From Thermoactinospora rubra (GTDB taxonomy: Bacteria > Actinomycetota > Actinomycetes > Streptosporangiales > Streptosporangiaceae): 46,892 nucleotides of DNA. The position numbers and the translations under genes were made by a program. Below the pieces are notes generated by a model. That model did not search any database. It was not told the origin of the DNA and worked only from the letters and a program-made list of their open reading frames with translations. Shown here piece by piece: positions 1 through 7,673 of this stretch. Every line of letters starts with the position of its first letter. Position 1 is the first letter of the stretch. The stretch covers positions 1 through 46,892 of the forward strand of contig NZ_MSZZ01000065.1 of the NCBI RefSeq assembly GCF_002093975.1, read 5' to 3'.

Positions 1-145
1 CCAACTCGGCCGTACCGACCAAACCCTTCGTCAGCAGGCTCTCAGACGATCGCCGAGGTGGCCCGGAACCGCGTCGAGCCGGTGATCTACATCCGGCTGC
101 ACTCCACCGAGGGCCGGATGGACGCATGTCGGGTACTTCCCCCGG

Positions 146-631
146 ATGACCGAGTCGGAGGCGTGGCAGGCAGGCCGGGGAGTGTGGCGGATGAGCGCCG
201 ACAAGGCCGCCCGGCAACGCTTCGCGCTCATCGTCGGCGAAGGCGTCGTCCGCGCCGTCGCGCAGGTGACCGGGTTCAGCGTCCACGACGACCGGATCGC
301 CCTGGAGGGTGAGCCGCTGGCGGCCGGACACCCCGTCCGCGACGCCTACCTCGGCGCACTCGACCCCGTCACCAACGGCTCGCAGAACCCGGTCGGCTAC
401 TGCGACCTGCCCGAAGAAGCCGCCTACCTGATGCGGCCGTGCCACTGCGGCTGCGCGCAGAACACCGACCGCGACTTCCTGCCCGGCCACGACGTCCGCG
501 CCATGCAGGCCCGCGTCCGCGCCCACTTCGACGGCTCCCCGCTGAAGTTCATCCAGTGGGTCGACGCCAACCTGGCCCTCACGCCCCCCACGGCCGCGGA
601 CTCCGCTGCCGCGCCACAGCTCCGGTCCTGA
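146..631 (+). CDS. Unrecognised protein with Cys-rich motif, possibly 5'-truncated by a frameshift
   Basis: A 161-residue frame whose C-terminal half reads CHCGCAQNTDRDFLPGHDVRA, then a hydrophobic/aromatic tail (FIQWVDANL). Seen: a C-x-C-x-C cluster followed by D-F-L-P-G-H-D. I know this as a recurring tail of uncharacterised actinobacterial and phage proteins and cannot assign a function. The preceding frame (about 40-130) encodes a plausible N-terminal continuation (VARNRVEPVIYIRLHSTEGRM) in a different phase, so the real gene may begin upstream and be frameshifted near 125. No good ribosome binding site precedes the ATG at 146. It lies beside the transposon debris at 0.76-2.4 kb. Confidence 0.45.
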   Translation: MTESEAWQAGRGVWRMSADKAARQRFALIVGEGVVRAVAQVTGFSVHDDRIALEGEPLAAGHPVRDAYLGALDPVTNGSQNPVGYCDLPEEAAYLMRPCHCGCAQNTDRDFLPGHDVRAMQARVRAHFDGSPLKFIQWVDANLALTPPTAADSAAAPQLRS

Positions 632-757
632 CCGGATCTGCTGCAGACGGGCGGATCGGGGACTACCAGCCAGTCGGTGCGCCATCTGCGCGAGCGGATG
701 GCCAAGGCGCGTTCCGCCACGGTCCGGCTGTTCAAGCCGCCGCTTCCGCGGTGAGGC

Positions 758-1252
758 TCACCAGTCGTTGGAGTCGAACGTCTCCGGGTCGTGGCAGGTG
801 GCCCAGACCGCTTCGGCATTGCGGCCCTCCTCCCGATCGCGCCATACCGTGCCATCCACGTAGGCCCGATCGCGCTGCAACGCCGCGATCCGGTTCCGGA
901 GCTTCTGCTCGGCCGCGCTGACCGGCAGTTTCTTCCGCCGGCCCGCCGCCTTGGCGGCCGCGCGGGCCTGATCGAACGGCACCTGCTTGGGCTTCAGCTT
1001 CTCCAGCTCGGCGGCGATCTCGTCCAAGACCTGGGCACGCTGGGCGGCGATCTCGCGCAGCTCCGCGAGCACCGCCTTCTCATCAGGGCTGACCTTGGAT
1101 TCCTTGCGGCTCTGCCGCACACCGGTCCCCGCGAAGATCCGGCTGCGCTGCCGATCGAAGTCGGCCTTCATCTGCTGGAGCGTGTGCGACGGCGCTTCGG
1201 CGAGCCACGGGAAGTCTTTCTTGGCTTCGGCCATCTGCCGGGCCTGCTCCAC
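758..1252 (-). pseudogene. Chimeric ORF: TnpB N-terminal scrap fused to an unrecognised charged tail
   Basis: From about 1285 to 1172 the minus strand reads TYRQRGAFIGYVEQARQMAE and then KDFPWLAEAPSHTLQQ. This is the helix-turn-helix N-terminal signature of IS605/IS1341-type TnpB proteins. After LQQ the homology stops. The remaining ~135 residues are Lys/Arg/Glu/Ala-rich and probably coiled coil, ending ...DPETFDSNDW, and I do not recognise them. The TnpB segment abuts the Tn3 transposase fragment in another phase near 1285. The join looks like a recombination scar, not a gene. Confidence 0.55.
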
Positions 1253-1283
1253 GTAGCCGATGAACGCGCCGCGCTGCCGGTAG

Positions 1284-2306
1284 GTCCGCCGCGGCGAGCG
1301 TGGCCGAGTGCTTGGCCAGCTTCGGACGCTGGCCTACCCGCTCCTTGTCGGTCGCGGTCTCGGCCTTACCGACCAGCTCGGTGGTGACCAGCAGATCCGG
1401 CGTCTCCAGGCAATCGTCGACCGCCTTGCCCTCCAGATAGATCACCGTGGCCAGCAACGTGGCAAGCTGGCGGGAGGGCCCATGGCGGCGCAAAACGGTC
1501 GCCGTGGCCTGCATGCCGTACCGCGCCAAATCGACCATCCGCCGGTGCGGCACCTCCGGCGGCAGCGGCATCACCCGCAGCCCCACTCCGAGGATCTCCG
1601 CAGCGCACTCCAGCGCCTTGTCCAGATTCCTGCCCGAGGGCACCGCCGGGCCCTTGCGCCAGCGCTCCAGGCCCGAGGCCCGCCTGCCCTCGGGCGCCTC
1701 CAGCAGCATCTCCAGGATCACCCGCTGCCGCGGCGACAGCACCCCGCGCAGCGTGTCATAGAGACGGTCGGTGGCCTCATCCCGCACCCGGGCGACCAGC
1801 CGGGCCAGCCGGGCCAGTGTGATCACACCCGGGAGCAGCACCTTGGTGGTGCGCAGCCACGTCACCCCGTCATAGAAGATCGTCTTCTTGCCGTCGCCGG
1901 TGTTCCAGGCCCGCGCGCTCGCCCACACGATGAAATCCGCCTCCGCCTGGGAGAACTCCTTCAGCGCGTATCCCTTGCGGATCGCCTCCTGGTGCTCGAA
2001 CGGGGTGCTGCGCCGCTGGCTGTACTGGCTGATCTGCGAGACATCCTCGATCCCGAGCTGCTCGCCGAGGTACACCAGCACCTCCTCGGGCACGTCCAGC
2101 GGGTCGGTCAGAAAGCGCCCGACGTAACGCGCTGTCGTCAGCTGGAGGGCGAGGCCGAGGCGGGCGTGTGTCCCGCGCCGTTCGGCGATCAGCGCCCGAT
2201 CCACGTCGTCCAGGTAGAAGAACCGCTCCAGCTCCGCCTGCGACGGAGCACCCGAGAACCGGCCGTAGGCGGCCGCCTCACCATCACTCAAGAACTCAAC
2301 CGGCAT
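1284..2306 (-). pseudogene. Tn3-family transposase, N-terminal (DUF4158) fragment
   Basis: Starting MPVEFLSDGEAAAYGRF and running ~340 residues, this matches the N-terminal DUF4158 region of Tn3-family transposases (LERFFYLDDVDRALI, RLGLALQLTTARYVGRFL, YDGVTWLRTTKVLLPGV). Full-length family members are ~1000 residues with a C-terminal DDE catalytic domain. Here the frame breaks after KHSATLAAAD and runs into a TnpB scrap, so the catalytic domain is missing and the protein cannot transpose the element. The start at 2306 lies ~70 nt inside the terminal repeat at 2377-2414, as expected for the transposase end of such transposons. Confidence 0.8.
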
Positions 2307-2376
2307 AGCCGCCGAAGGTAGGGCAGGCCAGGCAAGCAGGACGAGCGGAAGATCAAATAGTGAGCTGCGGCTTCTA

Positions 2377-2414
2377 CTAACGGGACTTTTCGTTCGGATG
2401 CTCGTCATACCCCC
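2377..2414 (-). repeat. Tn3-family 38-bp terminal inverted repeat (single surviving end)
   Basis: Read on the minus strand the 38 bases start GGGGGTATGACGAGCATCCG and end AAGTCCCGTTAG. The length, the leading G-run and the closing TTAG/TAAG-type terminus fit Tn3-family ends (compare the GGGG...TAAG ends of Tn4430). The position just upstream of the Tn3 transposase fragment supports it. No partner repeat is visible in the window, consistent with a deleted right half. Confidence 0.6.
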
Positions 2415-2563
2415 GTTTCGACTGGCCGGCCGCGCGTTAGCCGTACGCCCGTGGAGTTCTGGGGTCTTGACGCGCTGCCGTTTTCTCTGTGCGCCCGCAC
2501 GCGCCCGCTGAACCCTCGGAATGTCATCCATGACCTTGACCCGCGTCAGGGTGGGACGGCGGC
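2415..2563. other. Gap between transposon end and HNH gene
   Basis: No open frame, repeat or convincing hairpin was seen here. It is the presumed chromosomal flank of the Tn3 remnant. Confidence 0.4.
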
Positions 2564-3268
2564 CTAGCGGCATTGGGCGAGCATGGTGGCCTTGTCGGCC
2601 GGGGTGACGGGGAGGTCGTACTTGAGCGCGACCTGGGCCCATCGCACGGCGTAGGAGCAGCGGATGCGGCGTTGCGGGGGGAGCCAGGCGGCGGGGCCTG
2701 AGCCGTCTTTGGCCTCGTTGGCTTCGCCGTGGACGGGCAGCAGGTTGAGGGGGTCTTGGGCGAAGGCGAGGCGTTTGGGTTTGGGCCAGTGGCGGGCGCC
2801 CATGCGCCAGGCGTAGGACAGGGGGATGACGTGGTCGACCTGGATGTCGGAGGGGCGGGTGAGGCGGCGGCCGGTGTAGGGGTCGTCTAAGTGCAGGGCG
2901 GTGACGTGGCAGCCGTTTTTGCGCAGGTCGGTGCCGTCGCGGGTGAGGAGGTCGTCGCGGGTGCGGCAGCCGTTGCGGGCGTAGGGGACGCCGGGTGCGG
3001 CGTCGGTCCAGTTCTTGCCGTAGTGGCGGCGGGTGTAGCCGGTTTTGGGGCCCATGCGGCGGGTGGGGAGCCGGTGGATGAGGGTGCGGGCGTGGCGGCG
3101 GTCGGCGCTGGTGGTGAGGGGGGCCAGGCCGGGGCGGGTGCCGTCGGTGTTGGCCAGGGGGCTGGCGGGGGTGGGGGGGGGGGTGGGGGGGGTGGCTTCG
3201 GTGTGGCCGAGGAGCGAGACGATCATGACGGTGCCGGCGAGGAGGGCGATCGCGTCGCGGGTGCTCAA
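2564..3268 (-). CDS. Secreted HNH endonuclease family protein (DUF1524/GmrSD-like HNH)
   Basis: The 234-residue product has an N-terminal hydrophobic segment (IALLAGTVMIVSLLG) followed by a Pro/Thr linker, consistent with export or membrane anchoring. Its C-terminal half carries the nuclease core: QVDHVIPLSYAWRMG with the D-H pair, then LAFAQDPLNLLPVHGEANEAK with the central Asn and KDG/GPAAWLPP typical of DUF1524-type HNH proteins. Four Cys residues (RNGCRTRDD, KNGCHV, RIRCSY, LAQCR) could form disulfides. Actinobacteria commonly encode such extracellular DNases. The start follows a purine-rich GGGAGGCGCC. Function is inferred from the motif only. Confidence 0.82.
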   Translation of the reverse strand: MSTRDAIALLAGTVMIVSLLGHTEATPPTPPPTPASPLANTDGTRPGLAPLTTSADRRHARTLIHRLPTRRMGPKTGYTRRHYGKNWTDAAPGVPYARNGCRTRDDLLTRDGTDLRKNGCHVTALHLDDPYTGRRLTRPSDIQVDHVIPLSYAWRMGARHWPKPKRLAFAQDPLNLLPVHGEANEAKDGSGPAAWLPPQRRIRCSYAVRWAQVALKYDLPVTPADKATMLAQCR

Positions 3269-3391
3269 GGGCGCCTCCCTTCAGGCTTGAGTGTCGGTGA
3301 GGCGGGGCTGTGCCGTCCAGGGGGCGGGCCGTACCCGCGGATGGACCCGAGGGGAGTTAGCGTGTAATGGTGTAAGCAGGTGGAGGTGGTC

Positions 3392-4309
3392 ATGGCGGAT
3401 CCTCTCGACGCCTACTCTCAGATCGTCTCCTCGGTGGCCGCGGAGCTGCTGGGCAAGGTGGCGCTGGTGCGGGCCGGGCGGGGCAGCGGGTCGGCGGTGG
3501 TGTTCACCGCGGACGGGTTTTTGCTGACCAATGCGCATGTGGTGGGCGGTTCGCGGGCGGGGACGGTGGCTTTCGCCGACGGCAGTTCGGGGGAGTTCAC
3601 CGTGGTGGGGCGTGACCCGCTGTCGGATCTGGCGGTGATCCGGGCGCAGGTGCCCACGCCGGAGCCGGCCCGGCTGGGGGACAGCGACGAGCTGGTGGTG
3701 GGCCAGCTGGTGGTGGCGGTGGGCAATCCTTTGGGGTTGACGGGGTCGGTGACGGCGGGGGTGGTCTCGGGCCTGGGGCGGTCGCTGCCGGCGCGCAGCG
3801 GGTCGGCCGTGCGGCTGATCGAGGATGTGATCCAGACCGATGCGGCGCTCAATCCCGGCAATTCCGGCGGGGCGCTGGCTGATGCCCGGGCGCGGGTGGT
3901 GGGGATCAACACCGCGGTGGCCGGGATCGGGGTGGGGCTGGCGGTGCCGGTGAACTCCACCACCCGCGCGATCATCGCGGCGTTGATCCGTGACGGGCGG
4001 GTGCGGCGGGCGTTTTTGGGGTTGGTGACCTCGCCGGCGCCGCTGCCGGAGCAGCTGCGGCGGCGCACCGGCCAGGCCGAGGCGCTGCGGGTGGTGGAGG
4101 TGGTGCCGGGCTCGCCGGCTGAGCGGGCCGGGTTGCGGGCCGGCGATGTGGTGCTCAGCGCGGGCCGCAGGCCGGTGGGGGACGCTCAGAGCCTGCAGCG
4201 GCTGATGTTCGCCGAGGCGATCGGGCGGCCGTTGCCGATCACGGTGTATCGCAACGGCGCGCTGGTGGATGTGATCGCCGAGCCGGTGGAGCTGTCGGTT
4301 CAGTCCTGA
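3392..4309 (+). CDS. HtrA/DegP-like S1C serine protease with PDZ domain, no signal peptide
   Basis: 305 residues from the ATG at 3392, chosen because GGAGG lies 4 nt upstream; an in-frame GTG at 3380 is less likely. The chymotrypsin-fold triad is visible: His49 in TNAHVV, Asp79 in DPLSDLAVI, Ser158 in NPGNSGGAL. A PDZ domain follows from about residue 205 (RVVEVVPGSPAERAGLRAGDVVLSAG). Unlike most actinobacterial HtrA proteins it lacks an N-terminal membrane anchor or signal peptide, so it may act in the cytoplasm. Its 3' end overlaps the convergent glycosyltransferase by 10 nt. Confidence 0.9.
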   Translation: MADPLDAYSQIVSSVAAELLGKVALVRAGRGSGSAVVFTADGFLLTNAHVVGGSRAGTVAFADGSSGEFTVVGRDPLSDLAVIRAQVPTPEPARLGDSDELVVGQLVVAVGNPLGLTGSVTAGVVSGLGRSLPARSGSAVRLIEDVIQTDAALNPGNSGGALADARARVVGINTAVAGIGVGLAVPVNSTTRAIIAALIRDGRVRRAFLGLVTSPAPLPEQLRRRTGQAEALRVVEVVPGSPAERAGLRAGDVVLSAGRRPVGDAQSLQRLMFAEAIGRPLPITVYRNGALVDVIAEPVELSVQS

Positions 4310-5613
4310 GCGGGCTCGGCGGGAGACTCGGCGGCGGGGTCGGTGGGTTTGTCCGGTTTGATGTAGGTGCCGGTACGGCGGGCCAGCAGTTCCTGCAGCA
4401 GGGCCTCCCATTGGGCGCCCACGGCGGCCAGGTCGTAGGACTTGGCGGTCTCCAGCGCGCCGGCGGCCAGGTCGCGGCGCAGGTCCTCATCTTCGATGAC
4501 CTGGTTGATGGCGGCGGCGAGGTTGTCTTCGGTGCGGGGTTTGACCAGCAGCCCGTCGAACTCGTGGGTGATCATCTCTTTGGGGCCGTGGGGGCTGGCG
4601 AAGCTGACCACGGCCAGGCCCTTGGCCATGGCTTCCAGGATCGTCATGGGGAAGCCCTCGTGGCGGGAGCTCATGACGTAGATGGAGGCCTTCTCCAGTT
4701 CGGCGCCGACGTCGTCGGTGGGGCCCATGAGGGCGACCTTGCCGTCCAGGCCGAGTTCGGCGATCTGGGCGCGCAGGTTGTCCTCTTGGGGGCCGGCGCC
4801 GTAGATGCGCAGTTGCCAGTCCGGGTGGCGGGCGGCGACCTGCTGCCAGGCGTTGATGAGGCGGTGGAAGCCCTTGATGCGGGTCAGGCGGCCCACGGCG
4901 ACGGCGACTTTGGCGTCGAGTTTGGCCAGGCCGCCGGTCATGGGCGGGATGGCGTTGGGGATGCGGATGAGTTTTTTGGGTTTCTTGGTCAGGGCGTCGC
5001 GGTAGTCGCGCAGGTCGGCCTTGGTGAGGGTGACCAGGGCGTCGAAGCGGCGGTAGCGCCAGCGGATGAGCGCCTGGACGCTTTCCGGCTGGGTGCGGTA
5101 GGCGACGTGTTCCTGGCCGATGGTGATGACGCCGGGCGGGGTGAGCTGGGCCATGACCAGGTTGAGGCCGGGCCGGGTGGCTATGAGCACGCCGGTGTCC
5201 AGCGAGCGCAGGTAGCGGGCCAGCCGGAGGTCGGTCCACAGGGTGAAGCGGTGGTGGGCGCTCTCCTCTTCGGGGATGAGCCGGCTGGGCAGCCGGGACA
5301 GGCGGGCGCGCAGGCCGGTGGCGGGGGTGGTGCGGTCGTCCAGGAAGCGGAAGCGCACGCGCGAGTCGATGGGGAAGAAGGGCTGTTCGGCTTCCTTGAC
5401 CACCGAGACGATCTCGACGTCGTAGCCGCGGGAGGCCAGGTAGCCGGCCTGGTTGAAGATGGTGCGGATGGTGCCTCCCATGCCGTAGGCGTGCAGGATC
5501 AGGTAGCGGACCTGCTGGATGGAGGGCGGCGGGGCTTTGCGGGCCCGTCTGCGGTTGATCCCGTTGTACAGGCGCCGGACTGCTGCCTTGCCCTTGCGTG
5601 CCATTGCGCGCAC
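4300..5613 (-). CDS. Glycosyltransferase family 4 protein
   Basis: 437 residues with a GT-B architecture: a basic N-terminus, an acceptor-side domain beginning VRYLILHAYGMGGTIRTIFN, and a GT4 donor domain with AVAVGRLTRIKGFHRLI, LRIYGAGPQEDNL and the E-x7-E-type motif EGFPMTILEAMAKGLAVVSF. The closest style is the TagE/poly(glycerol-phosphate) glucosyltransferase branch, so a cell-envelope glycan role is plausible but not shown. A Pro/Ala-rich tail follows the catalytic domain. The start is GTG 5613 or ATG 5604; neither has a strong ribosome site. It stands alone, after a hairpin terminator at 5659-5689. Confidence 0.88.
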   Translation of the reverse strand: MRAMARKGKAAVRRLYNGINRRRARKAPPPSIQQVRYLILHAYGMGGTIRTIFNQAGYLASRGYDVEIVSVVKEAEQPFFPIDSRVRFRFLDDRTTPATGLRARLSRLPSRLIPEEESAHHRFTLWTDLRLARYLRSLDTGVLIATRPGLNLVMAQLTPPGVITIGQEHVAYRTQPESVQALIRWRYRRFDALVTLTKADLRDYRDALTKKPKKLIRIPNAIPPMTGGLAKLDAKVAVAVGRLTRIKGFHRLINAWQQVAARHPDWQLRIYGAGPQEDNLRAQIAELGLDGKVALMGPTDDVGAELEKASIYVMSSRHEGFPMTILEAMAKGLAVVSFASPHGPKEMITHEFDGLLVKPRTEDNLAAAINQVIEDEDLRRDLAAGALETAKSYDLAAVGAQWEALLQELLARRTGTYIKPDKPTDPAAESPAEPAQD

Positions 5614-5658
5614 CGCTGGAGGCCCCCCTTGTGTCGTGTCCCTCGTCGAACAGCGTGT

Positions 5659-5689
5659 GGCCGGTGGCGAGCGGTGCTCGCCACCGGCC
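5659..5689 (-). terminator. 14-bp GC stem-loop terminator
   Basis: GGCCGGTGGCGAGC (5659-5672) pairs perfectly with GCTCGCCACCGGCC (5676-5689) around a 3-nt loop. It sits between the 44-aa gene (5828-5962, minus) and the glycosyltransferase start (5613, minus), so it probably ends transcription of the small gene. There is no U-tract, as is usual for actinomycete hairpin terminators. Confidence 0.65.
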
Positions 5690-5827
5690 GTGCCGTGGTT
5701 GGCGGGGTGAGCCGTCGTTCCCCGTGGCTGTTGCCCCGCTGTCGCCCTTTTAGACGCCGAATGATCGACTTTGGTTGCATGCGGGCGTACGGCGTGGATG
5801 GCGGATTATCCGGCTTGGGGTCCGGGG

Positions 5828-5962
5828 TTACTGGTCGGCGGGGTTGGCCTGCTGTTTCTTGGCGGCTTTGGTGGCTCTGGATGATTTGATGGCGGCCTTC
5901 TTCGCCTTGCCCGACGTGGCGGGCTTACCGGATTTGGTCGGCTTCTTTGTGTGTTCTGGCAT
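5828..5962 (-). CDS. 44-residue Lys/Ala-rich basic protein
   Basis: The reading is MPEHTKKPTKSGKPATSGKA followed by KKAAIKSSRATKAAKKQQAN and PADQ, then TAA. Thirteen of 44 residues are Lys. A purine-rich GGGGGGA precedes the ATG by 3-4 nt, and a strong hairpin terminator follows at 5659-5689, so the unit looks like a genuine monocistronic gene. The composition resembles the Lys-Ala-rich tails of actinobacterial HupB or histone-H1-like proteins, but there is no folded domain. It is divergent from the aminotransferase gene with a 56-nt gap. Nucleic acid or polyanion binding is an inference from charge only. Confidence 0.65.
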   Translation of the reverse strand: MPEHTKKPTKSGKPATSGKAKKAAIKSSRATKAAKKQQANPADQ

Positions 5963-6018
5963 GATTCCCCCCGTTGGTGATGATGGCGTCCGAGAGGGAC
6001 ACCGTGGAGGAAATACCC

Positions 6019-7194
6019 ATGATGGGCATTGATGTCGACAAAGTGCGTCAGGAGACCCCGGGGTGCCGGGAGGTCGTGCACCTCAACAGCGCCGGGGCCG
6101 CCCTGATGCCCCAGCCGGTCATCGACGCGCTGACCGGTCATCTGGCGCTGGAGGCGCGCATCGGCGGCTATGAGGCCTACGACCGGGCCGAGCAGGCGGT
6201 CGAGCGTTTCTACGACGCGGTCGCCGCCTTGATCGGCGCAAATCGGGAGGAGATCGCCTACGCCGAGAACGCCACCCGCGCCTGGGACATGGCCTTCTAC
6301 GGCATCCGCTTCGCCCCCGGCGAGCGGGTGGTGACCACCACCAGCGAGTACGCCAGCAACGCGATCGCCTTCCTGCAGCGCGGCGTGGAGGTGGAGGTGC
6401 TGCCCGACGACGCCTCCGGCCAGCTGTCGCTGGAGGCGCTGCAGGACTCGCTGGCGCGCGGCGGGGTGCGCCTGGTGGCGATCAACCACGTGCCCACCCA
6501 CAACGGGCTGGTCAACCCGGCCGAGCAGGTGGGGCGGCTGTGCCGGGAGGCCGGCGTGCTGTTCTTGCTGGATGCCTGCCAGTCGGTGGGGCAGCTGCCG
6601 GTGGACGTGCGTGCGATCGGCTGCGACATGCTCTCGGCCACCGGCCGCAAGTTCCTGCGCGGGCCGCGCGGCACGGGTTTTCTGTATGTCCGGCGGGAGG
6701 TGCTGGGGGAGCTGGAGCCGCCGCTGCTGGACCTGCACGCCGCCACCTGGGTAGGGCCCGACCGTTATGAGGTGCGGCCGGACGCGCGCCGTTTTGAGAA
6801 CTGGGAGCGCTATGTCGCCGGGCAGATCGCGCTGGGCGTGGCCGCCGACTACGCCGCCGCGCTGGGGATGGAGCGAATCTGGCAGCGCGTAGCGGGGCTG
6901 GGGGAGCGGCTGCGCGGGCTGCTGGAGCAGGTGCCGGGGGTACGGGTGCTGGACCGGGGCGCGGTGCGGTGCGGCATCGTGACCTTCACCGTGGCGGGGC
7001 GGCAGGCGGGTGAGGTGAAGGCCGCGCTGCGGGCGCGCGGCATCAACGTCAGCGCCACCGACAGCGCCCACCAGCGGCTGGATCCGCACGCGGTGCCCTC
7101 GGCCGTGCGGGCCTCGGTCCACTACTACACCACCGAGCGGGAGCTGGAGGTTTTGGCGGAGGCGCTGGCGGGGACGGCGGGCCGGGCCGGCTAG
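6019..7194 (+). CDS. Class V aminotransferase-fold PLP enzyme
   Basis: 391 residues from ATG 6019, selected because GGAGG is at 6006-6010; an upstream in-frame GTG at 5974 lacks one. The sequence fits fold-type I, class V enzymes: CREVVHLNSAGAALMP at the N-terminus, AYAENATRAWDMAFYG (cofactor phosphate region), LLDACQSVGQLPVDV with the Asp facing the pyridine nitrogen, and SATGRKFLRGPRGTGFLY containing the Schiff-base Lys. The family includes cysteine desulfurases, isopenicillin-N-epimerase-like and EgtE-like enzymes. Nothing here fixes the substrate, and no adjacent pathway gene helps. It is not SufS-like, as no C-terminal catalytic Cys loop is evident. Confidence 0.85.
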   Translation: MMGIDVDKVRQETPGCREVVHLNSAGAALMPQPVIDALTGHLALEARIGGYEAYDRAEQAVERFYDAVAALIGANREEIAYAENATRAWDMAFYGIRFAPGERVVTTTSEYASNAIAFLQRGVEVEVLPDDASGQLSLEALQDSLARGGVRLVAINHVPTHNGLVNPAEQVGRLCREAGVLFLLDACQSVGQLPVDVRAIGCDMLSATGRKFLRGPRGTGFLYVRREVLGELEPPLLDLHAATWVGPDRYEVRPDARRFENWERYVAGQIALGVAADYAAALGMERIWQRVAGLGERLRGLLEQVPGVRVLDRGAVRCGIVTFTVAGRQAGEVKAALRARGINVSATDSAHQRLDPHAVPSAVRASVHYYTTERELEVLAEALAGTAGRAG

Positions 7195-7332
7195 GAACCG
7201 GCACCAAGAGATCGAAGACCAGTTCGGTGTGGGGTGAGGTCAAGGCGGCGCAAATACCGGCCCACAGGGAGGCTAATGATCTTCAGTGTTGGGCAGAACG
7301 TCGGCACAGAGCTTGCGTTCCGGAGGTGCAGC

Positions 7333-7647
7333 ATGGCCTGGTCGCAGGACGAGGAGCGGCTGCTCGCGCAGATCGAGCAGCACCTCGTCGAGGAGGATCC
7401 ACGGCTGGTGGCGCGGCTGGAGTCCTTCAACAGGCGAGCCGGGCGCAGCGAGGAACGGGCCCGCGGCGGGCGGCCCCGGGGCAGGCCCCGCCGCTCCACG
7501 GTGATCATCCTGGTGAGCTGGCTGCTGATCGCGACGCTGGTGGCGACCCTGCTGGTGATGGTGCTGCGGCACGAGGCGGCGGCCCTGGCCGCCCTGCCGG
7601 CGGCGCCCGCGCCGCTGGATGACCACAGCCTGACGCTCACCACCTGA
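7333..7647 (+). CDS. DUF3040 domain membrane protein
   Basis: 104 residues from ATG 7333, which has GGAGG 6 nt upstream. The N-terminus MAWSQDEERLLAQIEQHLVE followed by DPRLVARLESF is the DUF3040 signature, a small actinobacterial family of unknown function. A basic Arg/Gly linker and one strong transmembrane segment (STVIILVSWLLIATLVATLLVMVL) follow, then a short Ala/Pro-rich tail. It is convergent with the PBP gene, with a short GC hairpin between them. Confidence 0.85.
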   Translation: MAWSQDEERLLAQIEQHLVEEDPRLVARLESFNRRAGRSEERARGGRPRGRPRRSTVIILVSWLLIATLVATLLVMVLRHEAAALAALPAAPAPLDDHSLTLTT

Positions 7648-7648
7648 C

Positions 7649-7673
7649 GACCCGGGGCCCGGGGGTGCGGGTC
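7649..7673. terminator. Possible bidirectional terminator between convergent genes
   Basis: GACCCG at 7649-7654 pairs with CGGGTC at 7668-7673 around a GC-rich loop, in the 24-nt space between the DUF3040 stop and the PBP stop. The stem is short, so this is tentative. Confidence 0.35.

Noticed and set aside
632..757. Plus-strand tail QSVRHLRERMAKARSATVRL ending in a stop near 753
   Set aside because: About 27 codons with no start, no family and no conserved motif; may be debris.
4411..5889. Very long plus-strand open frame opposite the GT4 gene
   Set aside because: Composition is Gly/Val/Ala low-complexity, the complement of high-GC codon bias; the minus-strand glycosyltransferase has clear motifs.
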